Shown: piece by piece, positions 7,924-16,436 of the stretch
How the letters are laid out: each line of letters starts with the position of its first letter
Numbering within the stretch: the stretch's first letter is position 1
Assembly (NCBI GenBank): GCA_903874965.1
Contig: CAIQUD010000103.1
Span: forward strand, 1 to 51,093
Direction: 5' to 3'
Source of the DNA: an uncultured Actinomycetes bacterium
Lineage (GTDB): Bacteria; Actinomycetota; Acidimicrobiia; Acidimicrobiales; RAAP-2
DNA length: 51,093 bases
Made by a program: the position numbers and the translations under genes
Notes under the pieces: model-generated
What the model saw: only the letters and a program-made list of their open reading frames with translations
What the model was told of the DNA's origin: nothing
Databases searched by the model: none

Positions 7924-8424
7924 ATGGTTGCGTCGTTGCCTCCACCTCCACAACCTCCTTCTCCACCTGGCTCAACTCCTCCATTTCGACTTCAGCTCGT
8001 GCGATCGCTCTTGACGGCTCCCCGATGGGTGCAAATTCTTGGAGTCGCATATGTCGCAACGGTCGGAACGTTTGCTGGGGTTGGTGCAGCTGACCCCTTC
8101 ATCAAGTGGCCACTGCTTCTTGCAGCCGGTCTCACGCTCCCAATTGGTGTGCTTGGGATCATTGCCTTCTACGGCATTACTGCGTTCGCTCAGCCATTGC
8201 ACCTCTTCCACGCTGGGACCTACACGGAGGTCTGTTCGGCAAATGGCAACTGTCATGGGACCGATGGCATGAGAGGACTCTGGCTTGGCGTCGTTGTTGG
8301 CGTGCTCTACGCAGTGTTGGCGACGCTGAACTTCTCTGTCGGCGTGTTGGTTCTGCGTCGTTCACGCGTACCAACGACTTGCGTGTTGGTCACTGCCCTC
8401 GATAGGGGCTCGGTCGAATCGTGA
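7924..8424 (+). CDS. Hypothetical membrane protein, proline-rich N-terminus
   Basis: A 166-residue protein of unknown function. Residues 5-20 are a proline-rich tail ([15 protein letters not shown]). Three membrane segments follow, at about 34-53, 62-86 and 119-145. The loop between the second and third carries Cys104 and Cys110 (VCSANGNC), which could form a disulfide if it is extracytoplasmic. It is the only plus-strand gene in the first 13.5 kb and separates hisF from the groES-like gene. Its last 35 bases overlap the 3' end of hisF on the other strand. An upstream extension of the frame exists but has no membrane-protein character; ATG 7924 has a TATGGT box 6 nt before it. Confidence 0.75.
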   Translation: MVASLPPPPQPPSPPGSTPPFRLQLVRSLLTAPRWVQILGVAYVATVGTFAGVGAADPFIKWPLLLAAGLTLPIGVLGIIAFYGITAFAQPLHLFHAGTYTEVCSANGNCHGTDGMRGLWLGVVVGVLYAVLATLNFSVGVLVLRRSRVPTTCVLVTALDRGSVES

Positions 8425-9163
8425 GTCCAGCATCTCGCATTGCTGCCTTGGCCTCATCAATTCTGAATTCACTCGAGTGGAAAATCGATGCGGCGAGGAC
8501 GGCGTCAGCGCCTCCAGTCGTCACGCCCTCAACAAGATGATCAAGCGTTCCGACTCCGCCCGACGCGATCACTGGAAGATCAATGGTGGTAGTTGCCAGC
8601 TGCAGGAGTTGAAGGTCATAGCCAGCTCGGGTTCCATCACGATCCATGGACGTGAGAAGGATCTCCCCTGCGCCAAGCTTTGCAACCGTCTCGAGCCACT
8701 CAACGAGATCCAAACCAGCGGGGCGGCGTCCACCGTGGGTCACGACGCCGTAACCATCGTCTCCTCGCTTTGCATCAATGGCGACGACCACACACTGGCG
8801 CCCGAACTCCTCCGCAAGTTCCGCAACGAGGCCAGGCCGTGCCACTGCCGCTGAATTCACCGAGACCTTGTCCGCACCCGCACGAAGCAAACTCCGTGCA
8901 TCTTCAACCGACCGCACACCTCCACCGACGGTCAGTGGGATGAACACCGTCTCGGCCGTCATTTCAACGACGCGCACCATTGTTGATCGGTCATCGGAGG
9001 TCGCCGTGATATCGAGAAACACGAGCTCGTCTGCACCTTCAAGGTCGTAGCGGCGCGCCAGTTCCACAGGATCACCAGCGTCAAGGAGATCAAGGAAATT
9101 GACGCCTTTCACGACCCTTCCATCATGGACATCGAGGCAAGGAATCACCCGGGGAACGCGCAT
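8390..9163 (-). CDS. hisF: Imidazole glycerol phosphate synthase, cyclase subunit
   Basis: Uses ammonia from HisH to convert PRFAR to imidazole glycerol phosphate and AICAR. It has 257 residues in a TIM barrel. The catalytic pair is Asp11 in IPCLDV and Asp130 in VVVAID, at exactly the family positions. Glycine-rich phosphate-binding strands ([17 protein letters not shown]) are present. It overlaps hisA by 19 bases upstream, and the opposite-strand membrane gene by 35 bases downstream. Confidence 0.98.
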   Translation of the reverse strand: MRVPRVIPCLDVHDGRVVKGVNFLDLLDAGDPVELARRYDLEGADELVFLDITATSDDRSTMVRVVEMTAETVFIPLTVGGGVRSVEDARSLLRAGADKVSVNSAAVARPGLVAELAEEFGRQCVVVAIDAKRGDDGYGVVTHGGRRPAGLDLVEWLETVAKLGAGEILLTSMDRDGTRAGYDLQLLQLATTTIDLPVIASGGVGTLDHLVEGVTTGGADAVLAASIFHSSEFRIDEAKAAMRDAGLTIRPSPYRGQ

Positions 9164-9891
9164 GCGGCAACCCCCTCACCAACAGTGAATCGACCTTCCA
9201 AGATGGCTTTGCCGACAACGACGCCATCAAGCGTCGATGCGCCCTCTCGAAGTGAAGCAAGCATGCGAAGGTGTTGGAGTTCACCAACCCCTCCTGAGGC
9301 AACTACCGGAAGTTCGGTGATCTTGAGCAGTCGGCTCATCGAGACCACGTCTGGGCCTTCAAGCGTCCCATCACGCGCAATGGCTGTCGCAAGAACTCCC
9401 GCAAATCGATGGCCGGCGAAACTCGCCAACAATTCATCGACCGTTGCCGTGCCTTCGGTGACCCAACCTCTGCCTGCCGGGACAAGGCGCTCACCATCAA
9501 GACGGAAATCAAGTCCAAGCAAGACCCTGCCTGGATGGGCTTCCGCCATTGAACGAGCGAGGTCAGGATCCTCCAAGGCAACCGTCCCGACAATGATTCT
9601 GTCGAGACCCAGGTCGGCAAGTCGAGTGACGTCAGCCAGCGTTCGAACGCCACCACCACACTGAACAGGAACCTCAACCATCTTCGTGATGGCTTCGATC
9701 AATCCGTGATTCACCGGAGATCCAGACTTTGCCGCGTCGAGATCGACAAGGTGGAGTCGAGGGGCCCCGGCATCAACGAGCGACCGCGCCAAGACTTCGG
9801 GCTCACCGTAGGTCGTCACCTCGTCATACTTGCCTTGACGAAGTCGAACGACCGTTCCGTCAATCAGATCAAGCGCCGGGATCAACTCCAT
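9145..9891 (-). CDS. hisA: ProFAR isomerase
   Basis: Isomerises ProFAR to PRFAR in histidine synthesis. It has 248 residues in a TIM barrel with catalytic Asp8 in [10 protein letters not shown], and a counterpart Asp128 in LLGLDF. The second half has RDGTLEGPD and [10 protein letters not shown]. Because actinobacterial HisA homologues are often the dual-function PriA, the specificity matters. Here the strand reads QCGGGVR, the HisA form, rather than the ELSGGIR of PriA. A separate trpF is also present, so a HisA-only enzyme is likely (inference). It overlaps hisH by 10 bases and hisF by 19. Confidence 0.95.
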   Translation of the reverse strand: MELIPALDLIDGTVVRLRQGKYDEVTTYGEPEVLARSLVDAGAPRLHLVDLDAAKSGSPVNHGLIEAITKMVEVPVQCGGGVRTLADVTRLADLGLDRIIVGTVALEDPDLARSMAEAHPGRVLLGLDFRLDGERLVPAGRGWVTEGTATVDELLASFAGHRFAGVLATAIARDGTLEGPDVVSMSRLLKITELPVVASGGVGELQHLRMLASLREGASTLDGVVVGKAILEGRFTVGEGVAACAFPG

Positions 9892-10505
9892 GGAAGTTCC
9901 CCCTTCGCCGCTGCAACAAAGTTCTCGAGAATCGCTAGACCAATTGGCCCCGACTTCTCAGGATGAAACTGCGTTCCGACGACTGGACCTCTGCCCGCCA
10001 TTGCCGTCACGGTTCCGCCATAGTCACAGGTCGCCGTCGTTACGTCGCTGACTGGAGGTGCAAAGGAGTGAACGAAGTACACCCAAGGCCGATCACCGAG
10101 ACCTCGCAGCAAGGTCGTGGCGTCATTTGCTCCTCGATCAAGCTGGTTCCATTGCATCTGCGGCACCTTCACCGGTCCCGTCAGTTTGTTCACCGTTCCT
10201 TCAAAGACACCAAGTCCTGAGAATCCCGGCGACTCTGTCGAACCTTCATAGAGGAGTTGAAAGCCAACGCAGATGCCAAGAAACGGACGCTGCTCAGCAA
10301 GCACGTCGCCGAGCACACTACGAAGTCCGCTCGCTTCAAGCGCGTCAACGCAGCGACCAAATGCTCCAACGCCTGGCAGTACCACCGCGTCGGCTCGAAG
10401 GATGGTTGCATGATCACTCGTCAGCACCGCATCTTCACCAACTGCCTCAAATGCCTTTTGCGCCGAGCGAAGATTCCCGATGCCGTAGTCAACAACGGCG
10501 AGCAT
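9882..10505 (-). CDS. hisH: Imidazole glycerol phosphate synthase, glutaminase subunit
   Basis: Glutaminase that feeds ammonia to HisF. It has 207 residues. The triad is visible: Cys79 in GICVGFQLL, His181 and Glu183 in FHPEKSG. The oxyanion strand LPGVGAFG (43-50) is present. It lies 17 bases after hisB and overlaps hisA by 10 bases, in the usual order hisB-hisH-hisA-hisF. Confidence 0.97.
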   Translation of the reverse strand: MLAVVDYGIGNLRSAQKAFEAVGEDAVLTSDHATILRADAVVLPGVGAFGRCVDALEASGLRSVLGDVLAEQRPFLGICVGFQLLYEGSTESPGFSGLGVFEGTVNKLTGPVKVPQMQWNQLDRGANDATTLLRGLGDRPWVYFVHSFAPPVSDVTTATCDYGGTVTAMAGRGPVVGTQFHPEKSGPIGLAILENFVAAAKGELPWS

Positions 10506-10522
10506 CTAGTCCACCAACACCC

Positions 10523-11119
10523 TCAAAGGGTGCCCTTGGTCGAAGGGAGCAAGGTTCCCGTCACCGTCAGTGCGTCACGAAGTGCTCGAGCAAATGCCTT
10601 GAAGGTTGCTTCCACAATGTGATGCGTGTTCTTGCCCTTTCGCATGGTGAGGTGAGCGGTCAATCCCGCGGCCACCACAAAAGCTCGAAAGAATTCCTCT
10701 GCGAGTTGTGGATCAAATGGCGGGTTTCCGAGCCCTGGGGTGTCGGGGGCAAAGTGAATGTCGTAGTCAATGAATGGCCGTCCGCTGACGTCAAGAATCA
10801 CCTCGACAAGCGCTTCATCGAGTGGCACCGTTCGATTTGCATATCGAGCAATCCCTACTTTGTCGCCCATTGCCTGCTTCAAGAGTTCTCCGAGCACAAT
10901 GCCGACGTCTTCCACGCAGTGGTGTGCATCAACATGGAGGTCACCAGTTGCGGCGACATGAAGATCCATTACGCCATGGCGACCAAGTTGGTCAAGCATG
11001 TGGTCAAAGAACGGCAGGCCAGTCGAAACCTCTGTTTTACCGGATCCATCGATCTCGAGCGTTGCCGTGATCGTCGTTTCTTTCGTCGTCCTGGTGGTTG
11101 AGGCAGTTCGATCCGTCAC
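10523..11119 (-). CDS. hisB: Imidazoleglycerol-phosphate dehydratase
   Basis: Dehydrates imidazole glycerol phosphate to imidazole acetol phosphate. It has 198 residues and is monofunctional, with no histidinol-phosphatase domain. The two metal-binding histidine motifs are present: DAHHCVEDVGI and NTHHIVEATFKAFARAL. FFDHMLDQLGRHG is the standard N-terminal signature. It starts with GTG at 11119, overlapping the hisC stop (GTGA). The histidinol phosphatase is not in the window. Confidence 0.98.
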   Translation of the reverse strand: MTDRTASTTRTTKETTITATLEIDGSGKTEVSTGLPFFDHMLDQLGRHGVMDLHVAATGDLHVDAHHCVEDVGIVLGELLKQAMGDKVGIARYANRTVPLDEALVEVILDVSGRPFIDYDIHFAPDTPGLGNPPFDPQLAEEFFRAFVVAAGLTAHLTMRKGKNTHHIVEATFKAFARALRDALTVTGTLLPSTKGTL

Positions 11120-12183
11120 GTGAGGGCTGCTCCTAGTTCATCGAGGAATTTGGCATTTTCCTCTGGGGTTCCAATAGTCACTCTTAAGCAGTTCTCAAGG
11201 CCGGGCCAACCAGCACAGTTGCGAACGAGCACTCCTTTGTCGACGAGTTGTTGCCAAATCTCATCGGCCGAGCGCTCAATGGGGCGAAACAGGATGAAAT
11301 TTGCGGCAGATGGCCATTGTTCTACTGGGAGATCACCGAGACCCGCAGCGACTTCCTCGCGACCTTCAACAATCGCCTCAATTCGAATCTCCATCGCGGC
11401 CGCCGTCTCAAGTGCCGCGAGTCCTGCGGCCTGGGTCAAACTCGACAGGTGGTACGGCAGGAGCCCTTGAGAGATCCCCGAAATCACCGACGGTGCACTG
11501 ATGGCGTAACCCAAACGAACTCCAGCTAACGCCCAAGTCTTCGAAAAGGTCCGAACGACAATGACCCGCTCAAGAATGGCAGGATCGAGGTCGAGAACCG
11601 AACGCGGGGCGAACTGACCATATGCCTCGTCCACGACAATCATGGCGTTGGTCTCGGTTGCGAGACGCTGAATGGACTCAAGTGGCTCCAAAGTGCCTGT
11701 TGGGTTATTCGGCGAGCAGACAAAGGCAAGCGCCGCATTGCTCGCATTGACTTCCTTAATCATTGCGTCGACCTCAATGGTGAAGTCAGCGCGTCGCTGC
11801 AAGTGCACGATCGCGCAGCCAAGAAGCGAGGCAATGTGGCTGTGGAGTGCATATGTGGGCTCTGCCACCACCACCGTTGCTGACGGGCCAGCAAAGGCGA
11901 GCAGTATCGCCTGCAGCACTTCATTTGAACCATTCGCACACACCACCTGGTCAGGCTGCACGCCGTCGAGTGAGGCGATTGCTGATCGCAGAAGCACCGC
12001 TTGTCGATCTGGATACCGGTTGAGTCCCAAGTCACCAATTGACCTGGCCAAAGCTTCAGTGAATCCAGCAGGCGGTGCATACGGCGACTCATTGGTATTG
12101 AGGCGAACCGAGACATCAACCTGTGGCGAGTGATACCCGTCACGCAGCGCCAGGTCTGCTCGGAGATTGGGGTGATTACTCAT
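11116..12183 (-). CDS. hisC: Histidinol-phosphate aminotransferase
   Basis: PLP-dependent transamination of imidazole acetol phosphate. It has 355 residues from the ATG at 12183, which overlaps the hisD stop as ATGA; the frame is open further upstream into hisD but that extension is not plausible. Fold type I motifs: RLNTNESPYAPP at the N-terminus, CSPNNPTGT, VVDEAYGQF, and the PLP lysine in TFSKTWALAGVRLGY. The substrate call rests on the his operon context, since this family also contains aromatic aminotransferases. Confidence 0.95.
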   Translation of the reverse strand: MSNHPNLRADLALRDGYHSPQVDVSVRLNTNESPYAPPAGFTEALARSIGDLGLNRYPDRQAVLLRSAIASLDGVQPDQVVCANGSNEVLQAILLAFAGPSATVVVAEPTYALHSHIASLLGCAIVHLQRRADFTIEVDAMIKEVNASNAALAFVCSPNNPTGTLEPLESIQRLATETNAMIVVDEAYGQFAPRSVLDLDPAILERVIVVRTFSKTWALAGVRLGYAISAPSVISGISQGLLPYHLSSLTQAAGLAALETAAAMEIRIEAIVEGREEVAAGLGDLPVEQWPSAANFILFRPIERSADEIWQQLVDKGVLVRNCAGWPGLENCLRVTIGTPEENAKFLDELGAALT

Positions 12184-13454
12184 CGCCGAATCGCAATCGA
12201 CTGCGCGTGGGCGGCTAGGCCTTCGCACGTAGCGATCCGTTCAACGTGGTCGGCGAGGTGCTGAAAACCCTCCCGAGACACCGTCACGATGTGGTGATGT
12301 TTGACGAAATCATCAGCACGAAGTGCCGAGGCGAACTTGGCCGTCCGGCTCGTCGGTAGAACGTGGTTCGGCCCGGCAACGTAGTCGCCAATGCTCGCAG
12401 CTCCATAGGGCCCGACAAAAATTGCCCCCGCATTGTTGATCCGTCGCGCCAACTGACTTCCACCATCACAAAGAAGCTCGACGTGCTCTGCCGCAATGAC
12501 GTCAATGACTGCGAGTGCTTGATCGACATTGCTGGCGAGGACCGCGTAGCCGCCAGAGGCGAAGGTGGCCTCGATCTCGGCGCGTCGAGGTGCGGTCTCA
12601 AGGAGTGCCTCAAGGGCTGCGTCAACAGCATCAAGCGACGTCGTCTCGGTTCCAATGAGCCAGGCGAGGCCATCGGGACCATGTTCGGCCTGGACCATTA
12701 GGTCGATTGCGGCCCACTTGGGATCGACCGAGCCATCAACGTAAACGGCAATCTCTGATGGGCCAGCAAAACCTGAGGCCACGCCAACGACGCCTAGAAC
12801 TTGGCGCTTCGCCTCTGCAACGAAGGCATTGCCCGGACCGGCCACGACATCAACCGATGCAATCGTTTCGGTTCCAAAAGCCATTGCGCCAATCGCTTGA
12901 GCGCCACCTATGGCATAAACCTCGGAAATACCCGCTATTGCTGCGGCGGCGAGTGTGGCTTGATCGATCGATCCACTGGGACCAGGAGGGCAGCAAAGCA
13001 CGAGCTCATTCACGCCAGCAGCCCTTGCTGCTCCCGCTGCCATTAATACCGACGAGGGATACCTCGCCCTTCCTCCGGGTGCGTAGATCCCCGCCCGATC
13101 AACCGGTACCGTCCGATGCTCGACAACAACTCCAGAACGAACGAAGGGCGGAGGTGTTGAAAGTTCTGACTGGTGGAACTCAAGGATTTGCGCCCACGCG
13201 AACTCGAGACTCTCTCGAAGTGCCTCGTCAATCGTCTGCAGCGCGTTCGTGAGTTCCTGCAGAGCGACCTGCGGATCACCTGCCACGTTGTCAAACCGCT
13301 CGGTCCATCGACGAACCGCAGCGTCTCCTTCAAGCTTGACGGAATCGAGGATTTCCTTCACGATCTCCGCGACGTTCACTCCGGCATCAGCCGGCTTTGG
13401 CAACACCTCGCCAAGAGGCGCTGTGGAGCTCGTGACATCAAGGCGAGTCAGCAC
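12180..13454 (-). CDS. hisD: Histidinol dehydrogenase
   Basis: Final two oxidations of histidine synthesis, NAD- and zinc-dependent. It has 424 residues, the family norm. Diagnostic segments: APGGRARYPSSVLM, GPSEIAVY, QAEHGPDG (zinc-ligand region), AEHVELL and SIGDYVAGPNHVLPT. It starts with GTG at 13454, 7 nt after a TAGGAT box, and is the first gene of the hisDCBHAF run. hisG and hisE are not nearby. No histidine leader peptide or attenuator is seen in the 70 bases upstream. Confidence 0.98.
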   Translation of the reverse strand: MLTRLDVTSSTAPLGEVLPKPADAGVNVAEIVKEILDSVKLEGDAAVRRWTERFDNVAGDPQVALQELTNALQTIDEALRESLEFAWAQILEFHQSELSTPPPFVRSGVVVEHRTVPVDRAGIYAPGGRARYPSSVLMAAGAARAAGVNELVLCCPPGPSGSIDQATLAAAAIAGISEVYAIGGAQAIGAMAFGTETIASVDVVAGPGNAFVAEAKRQVLGVVGVASGFAGPSEIAVYVDGSVDPKWAAIDLMVQAEHGPDGLAWLIGTETTSLDAVDAALEALLETAPRRAEIEATFASGGYAVLASNVDQALAVIDVIAAEHVELLCDGGSQLARRINNAGAIFVGPYGAASIGDYVAGPNHVLPTSRTAKFASALRADDFVKHHHIVTVSREGFQHLADHVERIATCEGLAAHAQSIAIRR

Positions 13455-13461
13455 CTAACAG

Positions 13462-13467
13462 ATCCTA
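13462..13467 (-). promoter_or_regulatory. Putative -10 box for leaderless hisD operon transcript
   Basis: TAGGAT on the minus strand, 7 nt before the GTG of hisD. There is no Shine-Dalgarno in the remaining 7 bases, so a transcript starting at the GTG is the simplest reading. Confidence 0.5.
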
Positions 13468-13524
13468 CTTGCCGAGATTCAGCGGCCAGTTGGCCCACCG
13501 CTCCCCGGTCGGTCATCATGTGGC

Positions 13525-13707
13525 ATGGCGAATCGGTCAGAACTCTCTTCATTAACCGCCACGCTTGAAGAACTGCTGAGACGCGTCAGCCTCATGACCG
13601 ACACGGCAACCACGTCCGGAGATGATGAGGCCGCAAGCGAACTCGTCAGCCTCGAACGAGGGCTTCAAAGTTCACTCCGGCGAATGCGACGGCTGCTCAA
13701 AGAGTGA
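13525..13707 (+). CDS. Small hypothetical protein (60 aa)
   Basis: A 60-residue acidic/basic amphipathic protein with leucines spaced as in a short helical hairpin (LEELLRRVS and SLERGLQSSLRRMRRLLKE). It is probably all-helical and soluble; no recognised family. It stands between hisD (divergent) and nth (convergent, 11-base overlap). Evidence for coding is modest: no strong ribosome site, and only a weak CATCAT hexamer 5 nt upstream. However, it fills an otherwise empty slot and has a protein-like composition. Confidence 0.5.
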   Translation: MANRSELSSLTATLEELLRRVSLMTDTATTSGDDEAASELVSLERGLQSSLRRMRRLLKE

Positions 13708-14365
13708 TTGGTTGGCACCGCTGACCCGTTGGACAAAGGTCGAGCAATGCACACGATTCGCACTTCATGACCCTCGCTGCACACGTTGACCGACCATGAA
13801 GAATCAGCCGGAGACTCATCGCTCCGCCAACCTCAGGCCCAAAGAGTGCATTCAGTCGATGTTCAACCTTCACTGGATCTGTTGAACGAGCAAGATCGAG
13901 CCGCTTGGTGAGGCGCAGGACGTGCGTATCAACTGGAAGACCCGGAAGACCGAAGGCGACGGACCGAACAACATTTGCCGTCTTTCTTCCCACTCCCGGC
14001 AGCGTGACGAGATCTTCCATTGCCTCGGGAACTTCACCGCCGTAGACCTCGAGTATTCGAGCCGCCAGTCCGAGCAAGTGATCTGCTTTCGCGCGGTAAA
14101 AGCCTGTGGCGAAGATCAGATGTTCAAGGGTCGATCGATCGGCAGACGCCATCGACTGGGGATCGGGATAGGCCTCAAAGAGCTTGGGCGTGGTCAAATT
14201 CACACGAATGTCCGTGCACTGCGCAGAGAGCACCGTGGCGCACAGCAGTTGAAACGGCGAAGCAAACTCAAGTGCACAAAGTTCAGCAGCGGTTCCAGGA
14301 AATAGCGCCTCTAATCGATTGGCAATTTCACCAGCCCGCTCCTTTGCCGATCGGGATGTGGCCAC
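13697..14365 (-). CDS. nth: Endonuclease III (base-excision DNA glycosylase/AP lyase)
   Basis: Removes oxidised pyrimidines and cuts abasic sites. It has 222 residues from the GTG at 14365. The helix-hairpin-helix LPGVGRKTANVV with its catalytic lysine is present, the catalytic aspartate is in PVDTHVLRL, and the C-terminal 4Fe-4S cysteines are spaced C-x6-C-x2-C-x5-C. The frame is open for 60 more residues upstream, but that part is low-quality and overlaps mshD on the other strand. The GTG has a TAATGT box 7 nt upstream, supporting this start. It is divergent from mshD. Confidence 0.95.
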   Translation of the reverse strand: MATSRSAKERAGEIANRLEALFPGTAAELCALEFASPFQLLCATVLSAQCTDIRVNLTTPKLFEAYPDPQSMASADRSTLEHLIFATGFYRAKADHLLGLAARILEVYGGEVPEAMEDLVTLPGVGRKTANVVRSVAFGLPGLPVDTHVLRLTKRLDLARSTDPVKVEHRLNALFGPEVGGAMSLRLILHGRSTCAARVMKCESCALLDLCPTGQRCQPITL

Positions 14366-14372
14366 GACGTGG

Positions 14373-14378
14373 ACATTA
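14373..14378 (-). promoter_or_regulatory. Putative -10 box for leaderless nth transcript
   Basis: TAATGT on the minus strand, 7 nt before the chosen GTG of nth, within the 51-base nth/mshD divergent region. Confidence 0.45.
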
Positions 14379-14404
14379 TCGGGAGGGGCCTCAATCGAGG
14401 TTGG

Positions 14405-14410
14405 TAGGGT
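14405..14410 (+). promoter_or_regulatory. Putative -10 box for leaderless mshD transcript
   Basis: TAGGGT, 6 nt before the GTG at 14417, preceded by GG (GGTAGGGT). An in-frame ATG lies 6 bases further in; the GTG fits the spacing better. Confidence 0.5.
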
Positions 14411-14416
14411 CAGCGC

Positions 14417-15295
14417 GTGGCAATGGCACCTGGATTCAGCACCGAACATCACCTCGGTGAGAGTTCGGAAGTTTCTCGAGTTATTGAAAATCTTCTCGAG
14501 CGCTCTGGAAAGCAACTGAGTGAACACAAGTCGCTTGCTCGCCACTCAACGAGTGAGCCCGCTACGACATTGCTTGTGTACAACGAGGAAGAACCAGTCG
14601 CAGCCGCAGTTCTGGCGCTTCACGGCGACACCTGGAACATTGAACTGTTGGCCGAGGAGCAGAACGCACTCGGGGAGATGATTGCATTCGACGCCGCGAT
14701 GGTGCTGACCGAGGGGGAATCGGTTCAACTCTGGGAACCAGCACGCGGCGCGTCCGTACAACTCGAAGAAGCAATCTCCCGGTACGACCTCTTGCGGGAG
14801 CGGAGCCTCCTCCAACTTCAGCGCGTCTTGGCTTCCAATCCGCCAAACCCAAGCGATCTTGAGATTCGTGCCTTCAATGCGTCGACAGATGCTTCTTCAT
14901 TTCTTGCTGCGAACAACGCTGCCTTCACCGGGCATCCCGAACAGGGTGTCTGGAGCCTGTCAACACTCCATGAGCGACTTTCCTCACCTTGGTTTGACCC
15001 CCAGCTCTTCCTTGTGCATGTAGAAGACGATCTCGTCGTCGCTTGGTGTTGGTGCAAGGTCGAAGTATCCGTTCGGCCAACGGTTGGAGAGATCTACGTC
15101 ATTGGCACGCATCCGCAAGCCCAAGGTCGAGGTCTTGGAGCACAACTCCTTGAACTTGGCTGTGCCGCAATGGCAAAGTTCGGCGTTGAATCGGTGGAAC
15201 TCTTTGTCGAGTCCGACAATGCTCCAGCGCTGGCCCTCTATGAACGTGCGGGCTTTACCACGGTTGGCCAACGCCGATCATGGCTCTTTAGCTAA
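14417..15295 (+). CDS. mshD: Mycothiol synthase (tandem GNAT acetyltransferase)
   Basis: Acetylates the cysteinyl group of Cys-GlcN-Ins, the last step in mycothiol, the main low-molecular-weight thiol of actinobacteria. It has 292 residues in two GNAT domains. The C-terminal domain carries the MshD hallmark NNAAFTGHPEQG (166-177), then GEIYVIGTHPQAQGRGLG with the acetyl-CoA loop (233-241). The N-terminal domain (about 10-130) lacks a clear acetyl-CoA loop, as expected for its degenerate role. It starts with GTG at 14417 after a TAGGGT box. Its stop overlaps that of the convergent VIT gene by 4 bases. Confidence 0.93.
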   Translation: MAMAPGFSTEHHLGESSEVSRVIENLLERSGKQLSEHKSLARHSTSEPATTLLVYNEEEPVAAAVLALHGDTWNIELLAEEQNALGEMIAFDAAMVLTEGESVQLWEPARGASVQLEEAISRYDLLRERSLLQLQRVLASNPPNPSDLEIRAFNASTDASSFLAANNAAFTGHPEQGVWSLSTLHERLSSPWFDPQLFLVHVEDDLVVAWCWCKVEVSVRPTVGEIYVIGTHPQAQGRGLGAQLLELGCAAMAKFGVESVELFVESDNAPALALYERAGFTTVGQRRSWLFS

Positions 15296-15990
15296 CCGCT
15301 TCCAACAAGAGCGCCAATTCCAGCGGTGACCGCCGCAGCAGCAGACGTAATCAACATCTGACGAACCGCTCCTTGAACCATCGGGCGACCACTGAAGCGT
15401 CCAACGACTGCACCAAGGCCTGCTGCACCGACGAGCCCTAGACCGCAGGACCACCACACAGCGATCGCTCCTCCCGTGAACAGCCACGGAAGGAGTGGCA
15501 AGAGGGCTCCAATCGCAAACGTTCCAAATGAAGTCCGAGCGACGAGCCACGGGGAACCCAACGACGATGGATCGATTCCGAGCTCTTCTCGAGCATGCGT
15601 CTCGAGCGCCAACTCGGGAATCTCCATGACTTCACGTGCCATCTTCTCGGCCAAGCCGGGAGAGAGACCCTTGCTGATGTAGAGCTCTTGCAGCTCTGCA
15701 CGCTCTTCATCAGGATGCGCCGCGATGGCTGCTCGCTCCACGCTCAATTCATGTTGCAGGAGTTCACTTTGCGATTGAACGGAGACCCACTCTCCTGAAG
15801 CCATCGAGCAGGCACCGGCAATGAGGCCCGCCATTCCTGCAAGCCGAACCACTGACCCTGAAGGATGTGCGCCGGCAAATCCGAGGATCAGCGCGAGATT
15901 CGTCAAGAGACCATCGCTCATCCCGAATACGGCTGCTCGTGCGCCTCCACTTGCGACGTCCCTGTGGTGCTCTACGTCTCTTGTGGCCAT
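15292..15990 (-). CDS. VIT1/CCC1-family iron/manganese transporter-like membrane protein
   Basis: A 232-residue membrane protein of the VIT1/CCC1 family, whose characterised members move ferrous iron or manganese into vacuoles or out of the cytoplasm. The N-terminal motif RAAVFGMSDGLLTNLALI and MASGEWVSVQSQSE (second membrane helix boundary) are diagnostic. A central charged region (about 75-140) has acidic residues suited to metal binding, and three further hydrophobic helices close the protein. ATG 15990 follows a TAGGCT box by 6 nt. Metal specificity cannot be read from the sequence. Confidence 0.88.
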   Translation of the reverse strand: MATRDVEHHRDVASGGARAAVFGMSDGLLTNLALILGFAGAHPSGSVVRLAGMAGLIAGACSMASGEWVSVQSQSELLQHELSVERAAIAAHPDEERAELQELYISKGLSPGLAEKMAREVMEIPELALETHAREELGIDPSSLGSPWLVARTSFGTFAIGALLPLLPWLFTGGAIAVWWSCGLGLVGAAGLGAVVGRFSGRPMVQGAVRQMLITSAAAAVTAGIGALVGSG

Positions 15991-15996
15991 GCGGTC

Positions 15997-16002
15997 AGCC
16001 TA
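15997..16002 (-). promoter_or_regulatory. Putative -10 box for leaderless VIT transcript
   Basis: TAGGCT on the minus strand, 6 nt before the ATG at 15990. Confidence 0.45.
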
Positions 16003-16040
16003 CAGAGCAAGGAGGTTCGCTTGACTGGAAGAATGGACGT

Positions 16041-16391
16041 ATGTCCGATCGCCGATTCATCAATCCAAGTTTTCCAAGCCCAATGCAACTCGCCGTGTGG
16101 TTTAGCTACATCAATGGAGCATTCGCACTGCTTGGTTCGCTTGGCGGAGGAGGAAGCCTGTACCGACTTCCTTCGCTCGCTGGAGCCATTGGTGCCTACG
16201 TCATGGTCAATGGAAAGAAGTGGGGCTATTGGATGTGCGTTGCGGTTGCGACGCTTGGTTTGGTATCAAGCGCGCTCGGCATCTTCTATTTCGGCATGGC
16301 ATTTGCCCTCAATGCACTGTTCTCTGTTGCGCTGTTTGCCGGCCTTGTCCATCCCATGAGTCGTCGCTACATCAAGATTTGGCTCGACTGA
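16041..16391 (+). CDS. Small hypothetical membrane protein
   Basis: A 116-residue protein with three or four hydrophobic segments (about 15-35, 43-58, 62-84, 88-103), a glycine-rich turn LGSLGGGGS, and a basic C-terminus (SRRYIKIWLD). No family recognised. The frame is open upstream, but that part overlaps the VIT gene and looks non-coding, so ATG 16041 is used. A purine-rich AAGGAGG lies 25 bases upstream, too far to act as a ribosome site for this ATG. It is divergent from the VIT gene and co-directional with the MaoC gene 57 bases on. Confidence 0.65.
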   Translation: MSDRRFINPSFPSPMQLAVWFSYINGAFALLGSLGGGGSLYRLPSLAGAIGAYVMVNGKKWGYWMCVAVATLGLVSSALGIFYFGMAFALNALFSVALFAGLVHPMSRRYIKIWLD

Positions 16392-16417
16392 TCGATCTCG
16401 CAGTCCTTACCCGTCGC

Positions 16418-16423
16418 TAACCT
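16418..16423 (+). promoter_or_regulatory. Putative -10 box upstream of the MaoC gene
   Basis: TAACCT, 25 bases before the ATG at 16449. Here a short leader with a Shine-Dalgarno follows, unlike the leaderless heads elsewhere in the window. Confidence 0.35.
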
Positions 16424-16436
16424 GAACACAACCATT

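Noticed and set aside
10058-11101. Plus-strand open frame of 347 codons opposite hisH and hisB.
   Set aside because: Translation is Arg/Ser/His-rich low-quality sequence without any domain; the minus strand carries two canonical enzymes.
14366-14545. 60-residue N-terminal extension of endonuclease III.
   Set aside because: It overlaps the mshD start region on the other strand, lacks family similarity, and GTG 14365 gives the normal length.
15865-16359. Overlapping plus-strand frame (164 codons) alongside the small membrane protein gene.
   Set aside because: A shadow in another frame; the 16041 frame has the hydrophobic periodicity of a membrane protein.
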